Shown: positions 6,458 to 15,165 of the stretch, in pieces
How the letters are laid out: every line of letters starts with the position of its first letter
Position numbering within the stretch: position 1 is the stretch's first letter
NCBI GenBank assembly: GCA_900544365.1
Contig: UQVF01000046.1
Coordinates: forward strand, 1-16,312
DNA: 16,312 bases
Reading direction: 5' to 3'
DNA from: an uncultured Veillonella sp.
GTDB lineage: Bacteria; Bacillota; Negativicutes; Veillonellales; Veillonellaceae
Notes under the pieces: generated by a model
The model's input: only the letters and a program-made list of their open reading frames with translations
Database searches by the model: none
Told to the model about the DNA's origin: nothing
Position numbers and translations under genes: made by a program

Positions 6458-8707
6458 TTGGCCATTACTAGATCCTTCGTTACAGGGGAGAAGAAAAAAG
6501 ACAAAGAAACAAAAGAAGCTGTCAAATCAAGCGCCAAAGCACCAGAGCCTAGACCTTTGGTTATGCGTCCAGAACCGATTGAAATAGAGCATAAAAGGAC
6601 TTTTAAAAAAGATGGAAAAACTTTAATCATCGTGGAATCTCCAGCAAAGTCAAAGACCATTGAAAAATTTTTAGGTGATGACTATGTGGTAAAAGCTAGC
6701 ATGGGACATTTAAGAGATTTACCTAAAATGCAAATGGGTGTATCTATTACTAATGGATTTTTACCTAGATATTTGAATGTACCAGGTAGAAAGGCTGTTA
6801 TCGAAGAGTTACGTAAAGAAGCAGATAAGGCAAAAGCTGTATATTTGGCAACTGACCCTGACCGTGAGGGAGAGGCCATCTCTTGGCATTTAGCTCATAT
6901 TTTAAATATAGATGGAACTACGCCATGTCGGGTTACTTTCAATGAGATTACTAAGCATGCTATTCAAGAGGCGATGGAAACACCTAGAGCGATTGATATG
7001 CATATGGTGGATGCTCAACAAGCTCGTCGTGTATTGGACCGTATTGTAGGTTATAAATTAAGTCCTTTGCTGTGGAAAAAGATTTGTAAAGGTCTTAGTG
7101 CCGGACGCGTTCAATCTGTAGCCGTACGCATTATCTGTGATCGGGAACGAGAGATCCAAGCCTTTGTTCCAGAAGAGTACTGGACTATAGAAGGTGTGTA
7201 TCAAACCGATAAGAATGAACAATTTGATGTGGTAGTGACTCACAAAGACAATGAAAAGTTAACGATTTCTAATGAAACAGAAAGTAATGCGATATTGCAA
7301 GCCATTCGTGGTCGTGAAAGTGTAGTTAGTTCTGTAGAATCACGGCAACGTAGTCGCAAAGCACCGGCTCCTTTTACGACGTCTACGATGCAACAAGAAG
7401 GTGTACGCAAACTGAATATGAATGCAAAACGCATTATGTCTGCAGCGCAACATTTATATGAAGGTAAAGAAATTGGTGGCTATGGTCATGTAGGTTTGAT
7501 TACCTATATGCGTACGGATTCCACTCGGATATCGAAGGAAATGCAAGAAGCGGCTAAAGCCTATATTCTTAAGACCTTTGGGAAGGAGTTTTATCCAAGT
7601 AAACCAAATGTATTTGGAGCGAAGGCGAATGCTCAAGATGCGCATGAAGCAATTCGCCCTACCATGTTGGAATTGCCGCCTAAAGTAGTAGCATCCTATC
7701 TATCTAGTGATGAGCTAAAATTATATACTTTAATTTGGAATCGATTTTTAGCTAGTCAAATGGCTCCACAGAAAAGTGAAACAGTGAGCATACACTTTCA
7801 TGTAGACGAGTATACATTGAAAGCTTCAGGGAATCGTGTGCTATTTAAAGGCTTTACAGAAGTCTATGAGGAAGTTAAAAAAGAAGATGACCATATATTG
7901 CCATCTCTAGAGGAAGGGCAAACTATTATGCCTATCTCTATGGATAGTATACAGCATTTCACGCAACCTCCAAGTCGTTATTCTGAGGCAGGTCTTATCA
8001 AAGTATTAGAAGAACAAGGAATTGGTCGCCCAAGTACGTATGCAGCAACTATTGATACCATTTTAAAACGGAATTATGTGGAACGTAAGGACAAACAGTT
8101 TATTCCTACTGACTTAGGATTTGCTGTGGTGGAATTTTTAACAACTCATTTTGAAAAGTTCATTAATATGCAATTTACAGCCTCTATGGAGGAAGATTTA
8201 GACCATATTGCACAAGGGACTAATTTCTACGAAGCTGTCATCCATTCATTCTATGAAAGTTTCGAAAAAGAATTATACGCGGCTGAATCGGCTGAGAAAA
8301 TAGAATTGGAAGCAGAGAAGAGTGGGATTCTTTGTGAAAAATGTGGACATGATATGGTCTATAAATTAGGGCCTTATGGTAAGTATTTAGCATGCTCTAA
8401 TTTTCCAGATTGTCGAAATATTAAGTCTATTACAGTTAGCACAGGGGTAACATGTCCTAAATGTAAATCTCATGAGATTTTAGAACGTAAATCTAAGAGA
8501 GGGCGTGTCTTTTATGGTTGTGAAGGGTATCCAACCTGTGATTTTACCATGTGGGATAAACCTATTGATAAAACCTGTACCGTGTGTGGTAGTTTAATGG
8601 CTGAAAAAGTATATAAAAATGGTAATAAAAAAGAGTTTTGTTCTAATCCTGACTGTGAAACAAGACCAAAACGTAAAGCTAGAATAAAGAAAGAAGATAA
8701 AGAATGA
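6458..8707 (+). CDS. topA: DNA topoisomerase I (type IA)
   Basis: A 749-residue type IA topoisomerase that relaxes negative supercoils. The Toprim domain begins at TLIIVESPAKSKTIEKFLG (Glu60) and includes ATDPDREGEA with the acidic triad in 133-139. The active-site tyrosine is Tyr350 in GLITYMRTDSTR. Three four-cysteine zinc ribbons end the protein: Cys626/629/646/652, Cys666/669/688/694 and Cys707/710/728/733. The start is TTG 6458, supported by GAGGAGG at 6444-6450 seven bases upstream. This gives a 50-residue Lys/Glu/Pro-rich extension before the Toprim domain, which E. coli TopA lacks. The next ATG (6563) has no ribosome-binding site. The last codons overlap trmFO in ATGA. Confidence 0.97.
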   Translation: MAITRSFVTGEKKKDKETKEAVKSSAKAPEPRPLVMRPEPIEIEHKRTFKKDGKTLIIVESPAKSKTIEKFLGDDYVVKASMGHLRDLPKMQMGVSITNGFLPRYLNVPGRKAVIEELRKEADKAKAVYLATDPDREGEAISWHLAHILNIDGTTPCRVTFNEITKHAIQEAMETPRAIDMHMVDAQQARRVLDRIVGYKLSPLLWKKICKGLSAGRVQSVAVRIICDREREIQAFVPEEYWTIEGVYQTDKNEQFDVVVTHKDNEKLTISNETESNAILQAIRGRESVVSSVESRQRSRKAPAPFTTSTMQQEGVRKLNMNAKRIMSAAQHLYEGKEIGGYGHVGLITYMRTDSTRISKEMQEAAKAYILKTFGKEFYPSKPNVFGAKANAQDAHEAIRPTMLELPPKVVASYLSSDELKLYTLIWNRFLASQMAPQKSETVSIHFHVDEYTLKASGNRVLFKGFTEVYEEVKKEDDHILPSLEEGQTIMPISMDSIQHFTQPPSRYSEAGLIKVLEEQGIGRPSTYAATIDTILKRNYVERKDKQFIPTDLGFAVVEFLTTHFEKFINMQFTASMEEDLDHIAQGTNFYEAVIHSFYESFEKELYAAESAEKIELEAEKSGILCEKCGHDMVYKLGPYGKYLACSNFPDCRNIKSITVSTGVTCPKCKSHEILERKSKRGRVFYGCEGYPTCDFTMWDKPIDKTCTVCGSLMAEKVYKNGNKKEFCSNPDCETRPKRKARIKKEDKE

Positions 8708-10023
8708 AAGATTTTGTAACTATTATTGGAGCTGGCCTCGCTGGCTCAGAAGCAGCGTATCAATTGGCTAAACGTGGTATTCCTGTACATCTATATGAAA
8801 TGCGTCCAATAGTTTCTTCACCGGCTCATCATACAGATCAATTTGCGGAGTTAGTATGCTCTAACTCTTTGCGTGCGAATACCATAGAAAATGCAGTGGG
8901 TCTTTTGAAAGAAGAAATGCGTCGTTTAGACTCCTTAATTATGGAATCTGCGGATGCCACACAGGTACCAGCAGGTGGTGCCTTGGCCGTAGATCGTCAT
9001 GCCTTTAGTGAAAGTGTGACAAAACGTATTAAAGAACATCCATTAATCACAGTGATTCATGAAGAAGTGACTGAGATCCCGGCAGAAGGGATTGTTATTT
9101 TTGCAAGTGGTCCACTTACATCAGAAGCATTAGGAACTAAGATTAAAGCGTTAACTGGGTCCAAAGACTTTTATTTCTATGATGCAGCAGCTCCTATAGT
9201 AACAGCAGAGTCATTGAATTACGATAAAGTATTTGCAGCCTCAAGGTATGATAAGGGAGATGCAGATTATTTAAACTGCCCTATGACGAAAGAAGAATAT
9301 GATGCTTTCTATGAAGCTCTAACTACAGCTGATGTGGTACAACCTAAAGATTTTGAAAAAGAAATTTATTTTGAAGGTTGTATGCCTGTGGAAATTATGG
9401 CATCCCGAGGGGTAGATACATTGCGCTATGGACCTTTAAAACCGGTTGGTCTCGTAGATCCGCGGAACAATATTGAGTGGCATGCAGTAGTACAGTTGCG
9501 TAAAGAAAATAAAGAAGCTACTATGTACAATTTAGTGGGCTTTCAAACGCATTTAAAATGGGGCGAACAAAAGCGAGTATTCCAAATGATTCCAGGTTTA
9601 GAGAATGCAGAATTTATTCGCTATGGCGTGATGCATCGGAATACGTATATTAACTCTCCAGAACTGTTAAACCAAGCATTCCAATTGCAATCTAATACAC
9701 GCTTATTCTTTGCTGGTCAAATGACAGGTGTGGAAGGGTATCTAGAGTCAGCAGCTTCAGGTATGATGGCAGCCATCCAAGTGGCACGTATGCTACAGGA
9801 TAAAGAATTTGTTACATTCCCGAAAACAACGGCTCTTGGTGGCTTAAGTCATTATATCAGTTCTTATGAAGGTTCTAATTTCCAGCCAATGAATATAAAT
9901 TTTGGTATCATGGAACCTTGGGGATCTAAAGTACGTAAGAAAAAAGAAAAGAATGCATTAATTGCGCAACGTGCTTTAGAAGAGTTAGATGCATTAATTG
10001 CGTATGAAGAGTTACTGTCCTAA
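8704..10023 (+). CDS. trmFO: tRNA m5U54 methyltransferase TrmFO (folate/FAD-dependent)
   Basis: TrmFO (formerly Gid) methylates U54 in the T-loop of tRNA using methylenetetrahydrofolate and FAD. The protein has 439 residues, the usual length. The FAD-binding dinucleotide fold opens at IIGAGLAGSEAAYQLAKRG (7-25) with the acidic YEMRP end at 31-35. The two functional cysteines are visible as Cys52 in ELVCSNSLRAN and Cys226 in YFEGCMPVEIMASRG. The C-terminal FAD motif is AGQMTGVEGYLESAASG. The ATG overlaps the topA TGA (ATGA), so translation is coupled and the ribosome-binding site is weak. In Bacillus and relatives this gene is followed by xerC, hslVU and codY. Here the run stops and lgt converges on it. 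Confidence 0.97.
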   Translation: MKDFVTIIGAGLAGSEAAYQLAKRGIPVHLYEMRPIVSSPAHHTDQFAELVCSNSLRANTIENAVGLLKEEMRRLDSLIMESADATQVPAGGALAVDRHAFSESVTKRIKEHPLITVIHEEVTEIPAEGIVIFASGPLTSEALGTKIKALTGSKDFYFYDAAAPIVTAESLNYDKVFAASRYDKGDADYLNCPMTKEEYDAFYEALTTADVVQPKDFEKEIYFEGCMPVEIMASRGVDTLRYGPLKPVGLVDPRNNIEWHAVVQLRKENKEATMYNLVGFQTHLKWGEQKRVFQMIPGLENAEFIRYGVMHRNTYINSPELLNQAFQLQSNTRLFFAGQMTGVEGYLESAASGMMAAIQVARMLQDKEFVTFPKTTALGGLSHYISSYEGSNFQPMNINFGIMEPWGSKVRKKKEKNALIAQRALEELDALIAYEELLS

Positions 10024-10104
10024 TTCATGAATTGGTAACCAATAGGTATAGTGCTTTAGATGTACAAAGGTAAGAGAACTTTGTAATAATTGAAGTCTTA
10101 TACA

Positions 10105-10148
10105 TATAAAAAAGAGGAAAGAAGTCGTCACGACATTCTTTCCTCTTT
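10105..10148 (-). terminator. Terminator between convergent trmFO and lgt
   Basis: AAAGAGGAAAGAA (10111-10123) pairs perfectly with TTCTTTCCTCTTT (10136-10148), and the loop carries a further GTCG/CGAC pairing. Read on the minus strand, the stem is followed by six T's, making it a good terminator for lgt. On the plus strand the T-run is short, but the hairpin probably also serves trmFO. Confidence 0.85.
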
Positions 10149-10218
10149 GTATATCTTATAGATATGTTATTATATTGATGTTACGTCTATCACGATGTAT
10201 GGAAGGTAATAGAATCTA

Positions 10219-11031
10219 TTATTTTCCTTTTTTGCTTTTTCCAGTAGGGAATACATGTGTATCTGTTGTTCCCTTATAATGAAGGTATAGCCAGATACCG
10301 AAGGATACAGCCATTACTATTAAGCTGGTAACTTGTGCAGATTTAAATCCTAATGTTAGATTCACATAATCTCCACGTAAAAATTCTAAGAAGAATCGTA
10401 AGCCAGAATACAAGAATGCATATAAGCAGAAGATTTGTCCTTTTTTATGAGGGAATACATTAGCCAATAGTAGGATAACAAACAAAATAATATCTACTTG
10501 ACCTTCCCAAATTTCAGCAGGCCATAATGGTTGATTACCATAGGTACGGTATGCCAAGGTAGTTTCTGGATAAAGAATACCAAAGTTTCCCCCGGTAGGG
10601 TGACCAAAGGCATCACCATTCATAACATTCGCCATACGTCCTACAGATTGACCTACCATAAGGGCAGGTGCAAATAAATCAGCAAATGCCCAAGGATCTA
10701 CCTGTTGTTTCTTTAAATAATAAATTCCAGCAATAGCTCCTAACAATACGCCACCTTGGATAGCCATACCACCTTGCCACACATAAGGGATTTCCAATAA
10801 GTGATTGTGATAGTATCCCCAATCGAAGAAGAATACATCCCATAGTCGAGCACCAATGATGCCAGCTATAGCAACAGTAATGGTGAAATCAACCATATGT
10901 TTCTCCCAACCACGTCCATCTTTTTTCATAATAAAGTAGCCCACAATAGCAGCACTAATAATACCTAAAGCAAGTAGCAATCCATAGGCTCTGACAGGGA
11001 AGCCTCCGATGAAAAATAAATATTGATACAT
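10219..11031 (-). CDS. lgt: Prolipoprotein diacylglyceryl transferase
   Basis: Lgt transfers diacylglycerol from phosphatidylglycerol to the lipobox cysteine of prolipoproteins in the inner membrane, the first step of lipoprotein maturation. The 270-residue protein has about seven hydrophobic segments and the expected motifs: Tyr16 in VRAYGLLLALG, WQGGMAIQGG (85-94), the signature GRMANVMNGDAFG (131-143) with Arg132 and Asn135, and Arg219 in FFLEFLRGD. Two positions differ from E. coli: Gln92 stands where E. coli has His103, and Asp140 replaces the signature glutamate. The tail is basic (GKSKKGK), consistent with a cytoplasmic C-terminus. AGGAGG precedes the start by about five bases. The gene is divergent from the exported glycosidase and converges on trmFO. 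Confidence 0.96.
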   Translation of the reverse strand: MYQYLFFIGGFPVRAYGLLLALGIISAAIVGYFIMKKDGRGWEKHMVDFTITVAIAGIIGARLWDVFFFDWGYYHNHLLEIPYVWQGGMAIQGGVLLGAIAGIYYLKKQQVDPWAFADLFAPALMVGQSVGRMANVMNGDAFGHPTGGNFGILYPETTLAYRTYGNQPLWPAEIWEGQVDIILFVILLLANVFPHKKGQIFCLYAFLYSGLRFFLEFLRGDYVNLTLGFKSAQVTSLIVMAVSFGIWLYLHYKGTTDTHVFPTGKSKKGK

Positions 11032-11083
11032 AGTACCTCCTGATATTTTTATTACATATATTTTTTAATATTCCTACTTTTGT

Positions 11084-11092
11084 AGTGTACCA
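11084..11092 (-). promoter_or_regulatory. Possible extended -10 promoter of lgt
   Basis: On the minus strand the sequence reads TGGTACACT, that is TG, one base, then TACACT as a -10 element. It lies about 50 bases upstream of the lgt start. No convincing -35 is visible, so the call rests on the extended -10 alone. Confidence 0.3.
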
Positions 11093-11138
11093 TAATTTAA
11101 TAGAAATAGTATAGTATTCCCAATATATAGGCTGAATA

Positions 11139-11147
11139 TGATATAAT
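11139..11147 (+). promoter_or_regulatory. Extended -10 promoter of the GH18 gene
   Basis: TG at 11139-11140, one base, then a perfect TATAAT at 11142-11147 form an extended -10 element. The start of transcription would be near 11154, only about 15 bases before the start codon, so the leader is very short. The -35 region is poor, as is common for extended -10 promoters. Confidence 0.55.
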
Positions 11148-11169
11148 ATAAAGGTTAAAAGGAGCGACT

Positions 11170-12633
11170 ATGAAACATTTACATTTTATGAAACACATGG
11201 TGCTAGGAATATCTGTATTTAGCTTGGCTGCTTCCTATCAAGTAGCAGAGGCAACAATTCATATTCCTTTTCCAGCACTTTCCAATACAACAACAGTAGC
11301 ACCTACACAATATGTAGGTCCTATGTTACATGTCCCAGAGAAACAGGAAGTTACATTACCTATTACTATGGTATTTGATCCTATAGTATCAGAAACGGCG
11401 TATGATACAAAGTATGTGCATAATGGTACATCAATCATGTCTCCAAGTTGGTTTGAATTGACTACGTCTGGTCTAAAAGCTAGTTCTAAGCTATCTCATG
11501 ACTATGTGAATAGTTATAAGGAAAAAGGCTATCGTGTATGGCCTTTGATTACAAACCAATTCGACCCAGATATGACTAGTAAAATCCTTGCTAATGAATC
11601 GATGTGGGAACGATACAAACAAGGTCTTATTAATTATGCTACAGAGTATGGGTATGATGGATATAATTTTGATTTTGAAAATGTACATTATAAAGATAAA
11701 GCACAGCTAACCAAGTTTGTGGATTTTCTTGCAAAAGGATTAAGAGATTATAATTTACATAGTTCTATTGATGTCACGGGGTATTCTAATAGTGAAAATT
11801 GGTCCTTAGTGTATGATCGTAAGGCTTATGCTGATTCTGTAGATTATGTGGTTTTAATGGCTTATGATGAAACTTGGGCATCTAGTGATACAGCGGGCCC
11901 CGTTGCTTCCTATCCATGGGTAAGGAAGCATACAGAAAAAATGATCTCAGAAGTACCCTCATCAAAACTTGTACTAGGAGTTCCATTCTATATGCGTGAG
12001 TGGGCTGTACCTGTAAAAGGGGATTGGGAAGGAAAAGCGAAAAGTAAAACTCTATCCATGACAAAAGCGCTGGATTTAGAGCGCGAGTACAGAGATGTGA
12101 TGCGTTGGGACGATCGATTAAAAGGCAACTATTTGACGTTAACAAATAAAAATGGTGTTTATGGTATATATGATGAAAAGAAACCATATGAGGGGACACT
12201 TACAAAAATTTGGTTTGAAGACCCACAGTCTTTAGGCTATAAAGTAAGCCTTGTAAAAGAGTTACAGTTAGCTGGTGTAGCTGCTTGGCGCAAAGGTTTT
12301 GAATCAAAAGATATCTGGCCTGTGCTAAGCTTGGCTTTGGATGGTGCAAATTCTGTTGAAAAGGAGCAGGCACTTTTAGAGACCAAAACTCAGAAAATAG
12401 AAACTGAAAAGGAAAACAAAAAGCAAGAGAAACAGAAAGATAAGAAAAAAGGTAAGAAAAAAGATAAGAAGAAACATAAAAAGAAATCTAAACATACTGA
12501 GGAATCAGAAATAACCAAGTTTTCTAAAGATGGTAAAGAAATTGTGTTAAAGTTTAAGAAACAGGATAAACAGCCTGAGGAAACAGAAACTGTAATTGTT
12601 ACAAAAGAAAAAAAACCTTTGCCTAAAGGATAA
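11170..12633 (+). CDS. Exported GH18-family glycosidase with lysine-rich C-terminal tail
   Basis: A 487-residue secreted protein. Residues 1-28 form a signal peptide: a Lys/His n-region, the hydrophobic stretch VLGISVFSLAASYQ and a likely cleavage site after AEA. Residues 62-390 are a GH18 TIM barrel: SWF near 93, the catalytic block YDGYNFDFEN with Glu170 as the proposed acid, YVVLMAYDETW (226-236), VLGVPFYMREWAVP and GVAAWRKGFES near the end. The domain resembles the YaaH/SleL group of peptidoglycan or spore-cortex N-acetylglucosaminidases, but no LysM repeats are present. The last 90 residues are unusual: 417-441 contain 17 lysines in 25 positions, followed by a short charged segment. AAAAGGAG sets the start. 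There is no terminator before leuS. Substrate is unknown; cell-wall glycan is my inference. Confidence 0.85.
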   Translation: MKHLHFMKHMVLGISVFSLAASYQVAEATIHIPFPALSNTTTVAPTQYVGPMLHVPEKQEVTLPITMVFDPIVSETAYDTKYVHNGTSIMSPSWFELTTSGLKASSKLSHDYVNSYKEKGYRVWPLITNQFDPDMTSKILANESMWERYKQGLINYATEYGYDGYNFDFENVHYKDKAQLTKFVDFLAKGLRDYNLHSSIDVTGYSNSENWSLVYDRKAYADSVDYVVLMAYDETWASSDTAGPVASYPWVRKHTEKMISEVPSSKLVLGVPFYMREWAVPVKGDWEGKAKSKTLSMTKALDLEREYRDVMRWDDRLKGNYLTLTNKNGVYGIYDEKKPYEGTLTKIWFEDPQSLGYKVSLVKELQLAGVAAWRKGFESKDIWPVLSLALDGANSVEKEQALLETKTQKIETEKENKKQEKQKDKKKGKKKDKKKHKKKSKHTEESEITKFSKDGKEIVLKFKKQDKQPEETETVIVTKEKKPLPKG

Positions 12634-12648
12634 AGTTTGAAGTATACT
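12619..12648 (+). promoter_or_regulatory. Possible leuS promoter inside the end of the GH18 gene
   Basis: TTGCCT (12619-12624) and TATACT (12643-12648) are 18 bases apart. The -10 is within the palindrome AAGTATACTT (12640-12649). This would give leuS its own transcript with a leader of about 30 bases, too short for a T-box. Read-through from the GH18 gene remains possible because no terminator intervenes. Confidence 0.42.
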
Positions 12649-12684
12649 TAAAAGTATTAATGCATACGAATGAGGAGGCATAGC

Positions 12685-15153
12685 ATGTACGAGAAATACG
12701 TGGCACAAGATATTGAAAAGAAATGGCAAAAATACTGGGAAGAGTCTGGTGTTTTTAAAACTGATTATGATCCAAACAAAGAAAAATATTATGTATTAGA
12801 GATGTTCCCATACCCATCTGGTAACTTACATATGGGGCATGTGCGTAACTATTCTATCGGTGATGTAGTGGCGCGTTTTAAAAAAATGCGTGGATTTAAT
12901 GTTTTGCATCCAATGGGATGGGATGCCTTTGGTATGCCTGCGGAAAATGCAGCTATTAAAAATGGTGTATCTCCTAAAGATTGGACATTAGATAACATTG
13001 CCAATATGACACGTCAACAAAAAGAGTTAGGCTTATCGTATGATTGGGACCGTGAAGTGGCTACTTGCAAAGAAGATTACTATCGCTGGACACAATGGCT
13101 ATTCCAACAATTTTATAAACAAGGTTTAGCTTATAAAAAAGAAGCCAAAGTAAACTGGTGTGAACACGACCATACGGTATTGGCGAATGAACAAGTTATC
13201 GATGGTAAATGTTGGCGCTGTGACAATGATGTGGTGAAAAAGGACTTGAAACAATGGTTCTTGAAAATTACTGATTATGCAGATCGATTGCTAGAAGATC
13301 TAGATACATTAGATCAATGGCCAGATCGCGTAAAAGCAATGCAGAGAAACTGGATTGGTCGTAGTGAAGGTACACAATTTGCATTCCATGTACCTAAAAT
13401 TGATAAAACCTTTGAAGTGTATACAACACGGGTGGATACTTTATTTGGTGTGTCCTATGTGGTGTTGGCACCAGAGCATCCATATGTAAAAGAATTGATT
13501 CAAGATGCATCCAATAAAGCAGAATTAGAAGCTTTTATTGAAACGTTACGTAATCAAAGTGATATTGAACGAACCTCTACAGAGGCAGAAAAAGTAGGTA
13601 TGTTCACAGGTTCTTATGCGACACATCCAATTACTGACAAAGAAGTGCCGATTTGGATTGCTAATTATGTATTAGCAGACTATGGTACTGGTGCGGTTAT
13701 GGGTGTTCCGGCTCATGATGAAAGAGACTATGCATTTGCGAAAAAATATGACTTACCTGTAAATTGGGTGATTCAAAATAATGCCCAAGATTTGGACTTC
13801 CAAACATTAGAGGATGCCTTTACAGAAGATGGTGTATTGGTGAACTCTGGTGATTTCAGTGGTAAAACATCCGAAGAAGCACGCCAAGCATTAGGTGATT
13901 ATTTTACAGAACAAGGAACAGGTCGTAAGACTGTTAACTTCCGTCTTCGTGACTGGTTGATTTCTCGTCAACGCTACTGGGGATGTCCAATTCCAGTTGT
14001 ATACTGCGAAAAATGTGGAGAGCAATTAGTTCCAGAAGATCAATTACCAGTAAAACTTCCAGAAGATGTATCCTTTGATGGTGGCGCTATTTCTCCATTG
14101 GCAACGTCGGAAACTTTCTTAAATGCGACTTGCCCATGCTGCGGTGGTCCTGCTCGTCGTGAAATCGATACGATGGATACATTCATTGATTCTTCTTGGT
14201 ATTTCTTACGCTACACTGACGCTCGCAATGATAAAGAAGTGTTCAACAAAGAAATCGCGAAATACTGGATGAATGTTGACCAATACATCGGCGGTATTGA
14301 ACATGCCATCTTGCACTTGTTATATGCTCGCTTTTTTGTAAAAGTATTGCATGACATTGGATTAGTAGAAGTAAATGAACCTTTCAAAGCTCTATTAACA
14401 CAAGGTATGGTGTTGAAAGAAGGTTCAAAAATGTCTAAATCCAAAGGCAATGTAGTATCTCCTGAAGAAATCATTGCCAAATACGGTGCTGATACAGCGC
14501 GTTTATTCATTTTATTCGCAGCACCAGTAGATCGTGACCTTGATTGGAGTGACCAAGGGGTAGAAGGTTCCTATCGTTTCTTAGGTCGTGTATGGCGTAT
14601 TATCGATACATACCAACAATTAGGTGAATCTGGACATCATGATAGCTTATCTAAAGATGAAACAGCATTACGCCGTGAGCTACATCGTGCTATCAAAAAA
14701 GTAACAGAAGACTTAGACGGTAAATTCAATTTTAATACTGCTATCAGTACTGTTATGGAATTGGTAAATGCTATGTACCAATTTAAAGATAGTCATGACA
14801 CAGTACAAAGTGAGTTAGCAAAAGAATTAGTTGAAAAGTTAACATTGTTGTTAGCTCCGTTTGTACCACATATTACAGAAGAAATCTGGCATGAATGCGG
14901 ATTTGAAGGCTCTGTACATGCTGAATCTTGGCCAACTTATGAAGAATCTGCTCTAGTAGTAGATGAGGTAGAAGTGGCAGTACAAGTGAATGGTAAAGTA
15001 CGTGATAAATTGACTGTATCCGTTTCTTTATCGAAAGAAGAACTAGAAGCTGCTGTAAAAGCATTACCACGTGTACAAGAGTTTACAGAAGGTAAAACTA
15101 TTGTGAAAGTGATTGTAGTACCTAAAAAATTAATTAATATTGTAGTCAAATAA
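12685..15153 (+). CDS. leuS: Leucyl-tRNA synthetase
   Basis: A class Ia aminoacyl-tRNA synthetase that charges tRNA-Leu. The 822-residue protein has the HMGH signature (49-52) in YPSGNLHMGHVRNY and KMSKS at 582-586. It has zinc-binding cysteine pairs (CEHDH…CWRC and CEKC…CPCC), the CP1 editing domain with TTRVDT (247-252) and Asp345 in PAHDERD, and a C-terminal domain ending VQVNGKVRDKL…VPKKLINIVVK. The usual proline of TTRPDT is valine here. The ATG at 12685 is preferred to 12670 because GAGGAGG at 12672-12678 lies six bases before it and the protein then starts MYEKYVAQDIEKKW like its relatives. No T-box leader precedes it, unlike many Firmicute leuS genes. The deaminase gene begins 12 bases after its stop. 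Confidence 0.98.
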   Translation: MYEKYVAQDIEKKWQKYWEESGVFKTDYDPNKEKYYVLEMFPYPSGNLHMGHVRNYSIGDVVARFKKMRGFNVLHPMGWDAFGMPAENAAIKNGVSPKDWTLDNIANMTRQQKELGLSYDWDREVATCKEDYYRWTQWLFQQFYKQGLAYKKEAKVNWCEHDHTVLANEQVIDGKCWRCDNDVVKKDLKQWFLKITDYADRLLEDLDTLDQWPDRVKAMQRNWIGRSEGTQFAFHVPKIDKTFEVYTTRVDTLFGVSYVVLAPEHPYVKELIQDASNKAELEAFIETLRNQSDIERTSTEAEKVGMFTGSYATHPITDKEVPIWIANYVLADYGTGAVMGVPAHDERDYAFAKKYDLPVNWVIQNNAQDLDFQTLEDAFTEDGVLVNSGDFSGKTSEEARQALGDYFTEQGTGRKTVNFRLRDWLISRQRYWGCPIPVVYCEKCGEQLVPEDQLPVKLPEDVSFDGGAISPLATSETFLNATCPCCGGPARREIDTMDTFIDSSWYFLRYTDARNDKEVFNKEIAKYWMNVDQYIGGIEHAILHLLYARFFVKVLHDIGLVEVNEPFKALLTQGMVLKEGSKMSKSKGNVVSPEEIIAKYGADTARLFILFAAPVDRDLDWSDQGVEGSYRFLGRVWRIIDTYQQLGESGHHDSLSKDETALRRELHRAIKKVTEDLDGKFNFNTAISTVMELVNAMYQFKDSHDTVQSELAKELVEKLTLLLAPFVPHITEEIWHECGFEGSVHAESWPTYEESALVVDEVEVAVQVNGKVRDKLTVSVSLSKEELEAAVKALPRVQEFTEGKTIVKVIVVPKKLINIVVK

Positions 15154-15165
15154 AACGAGGTTCCT

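Noticed and set aside
11882..12199. Minus-strand open frame of 105 codons inside the GH18 gene
   Set aside because: Fully antisense to conserved GH18 sequence, with no start signal and no recognisable protein.
12634..12684. T-box riboswitch upstream of leuS
   Set aside because: Only 51 bases separate leuS from the preceding gene, with no terminator/antiterminator and no T-box sequence. The AAGTATACTT palindrome there is better explained as overlapping a -10 element.
14211..14510. Minus-strand open frame of 99 codons inside leuS
   Set aside because: It covers the KMSKS region of a certain gene in antisense and has no ribosome-binding site.
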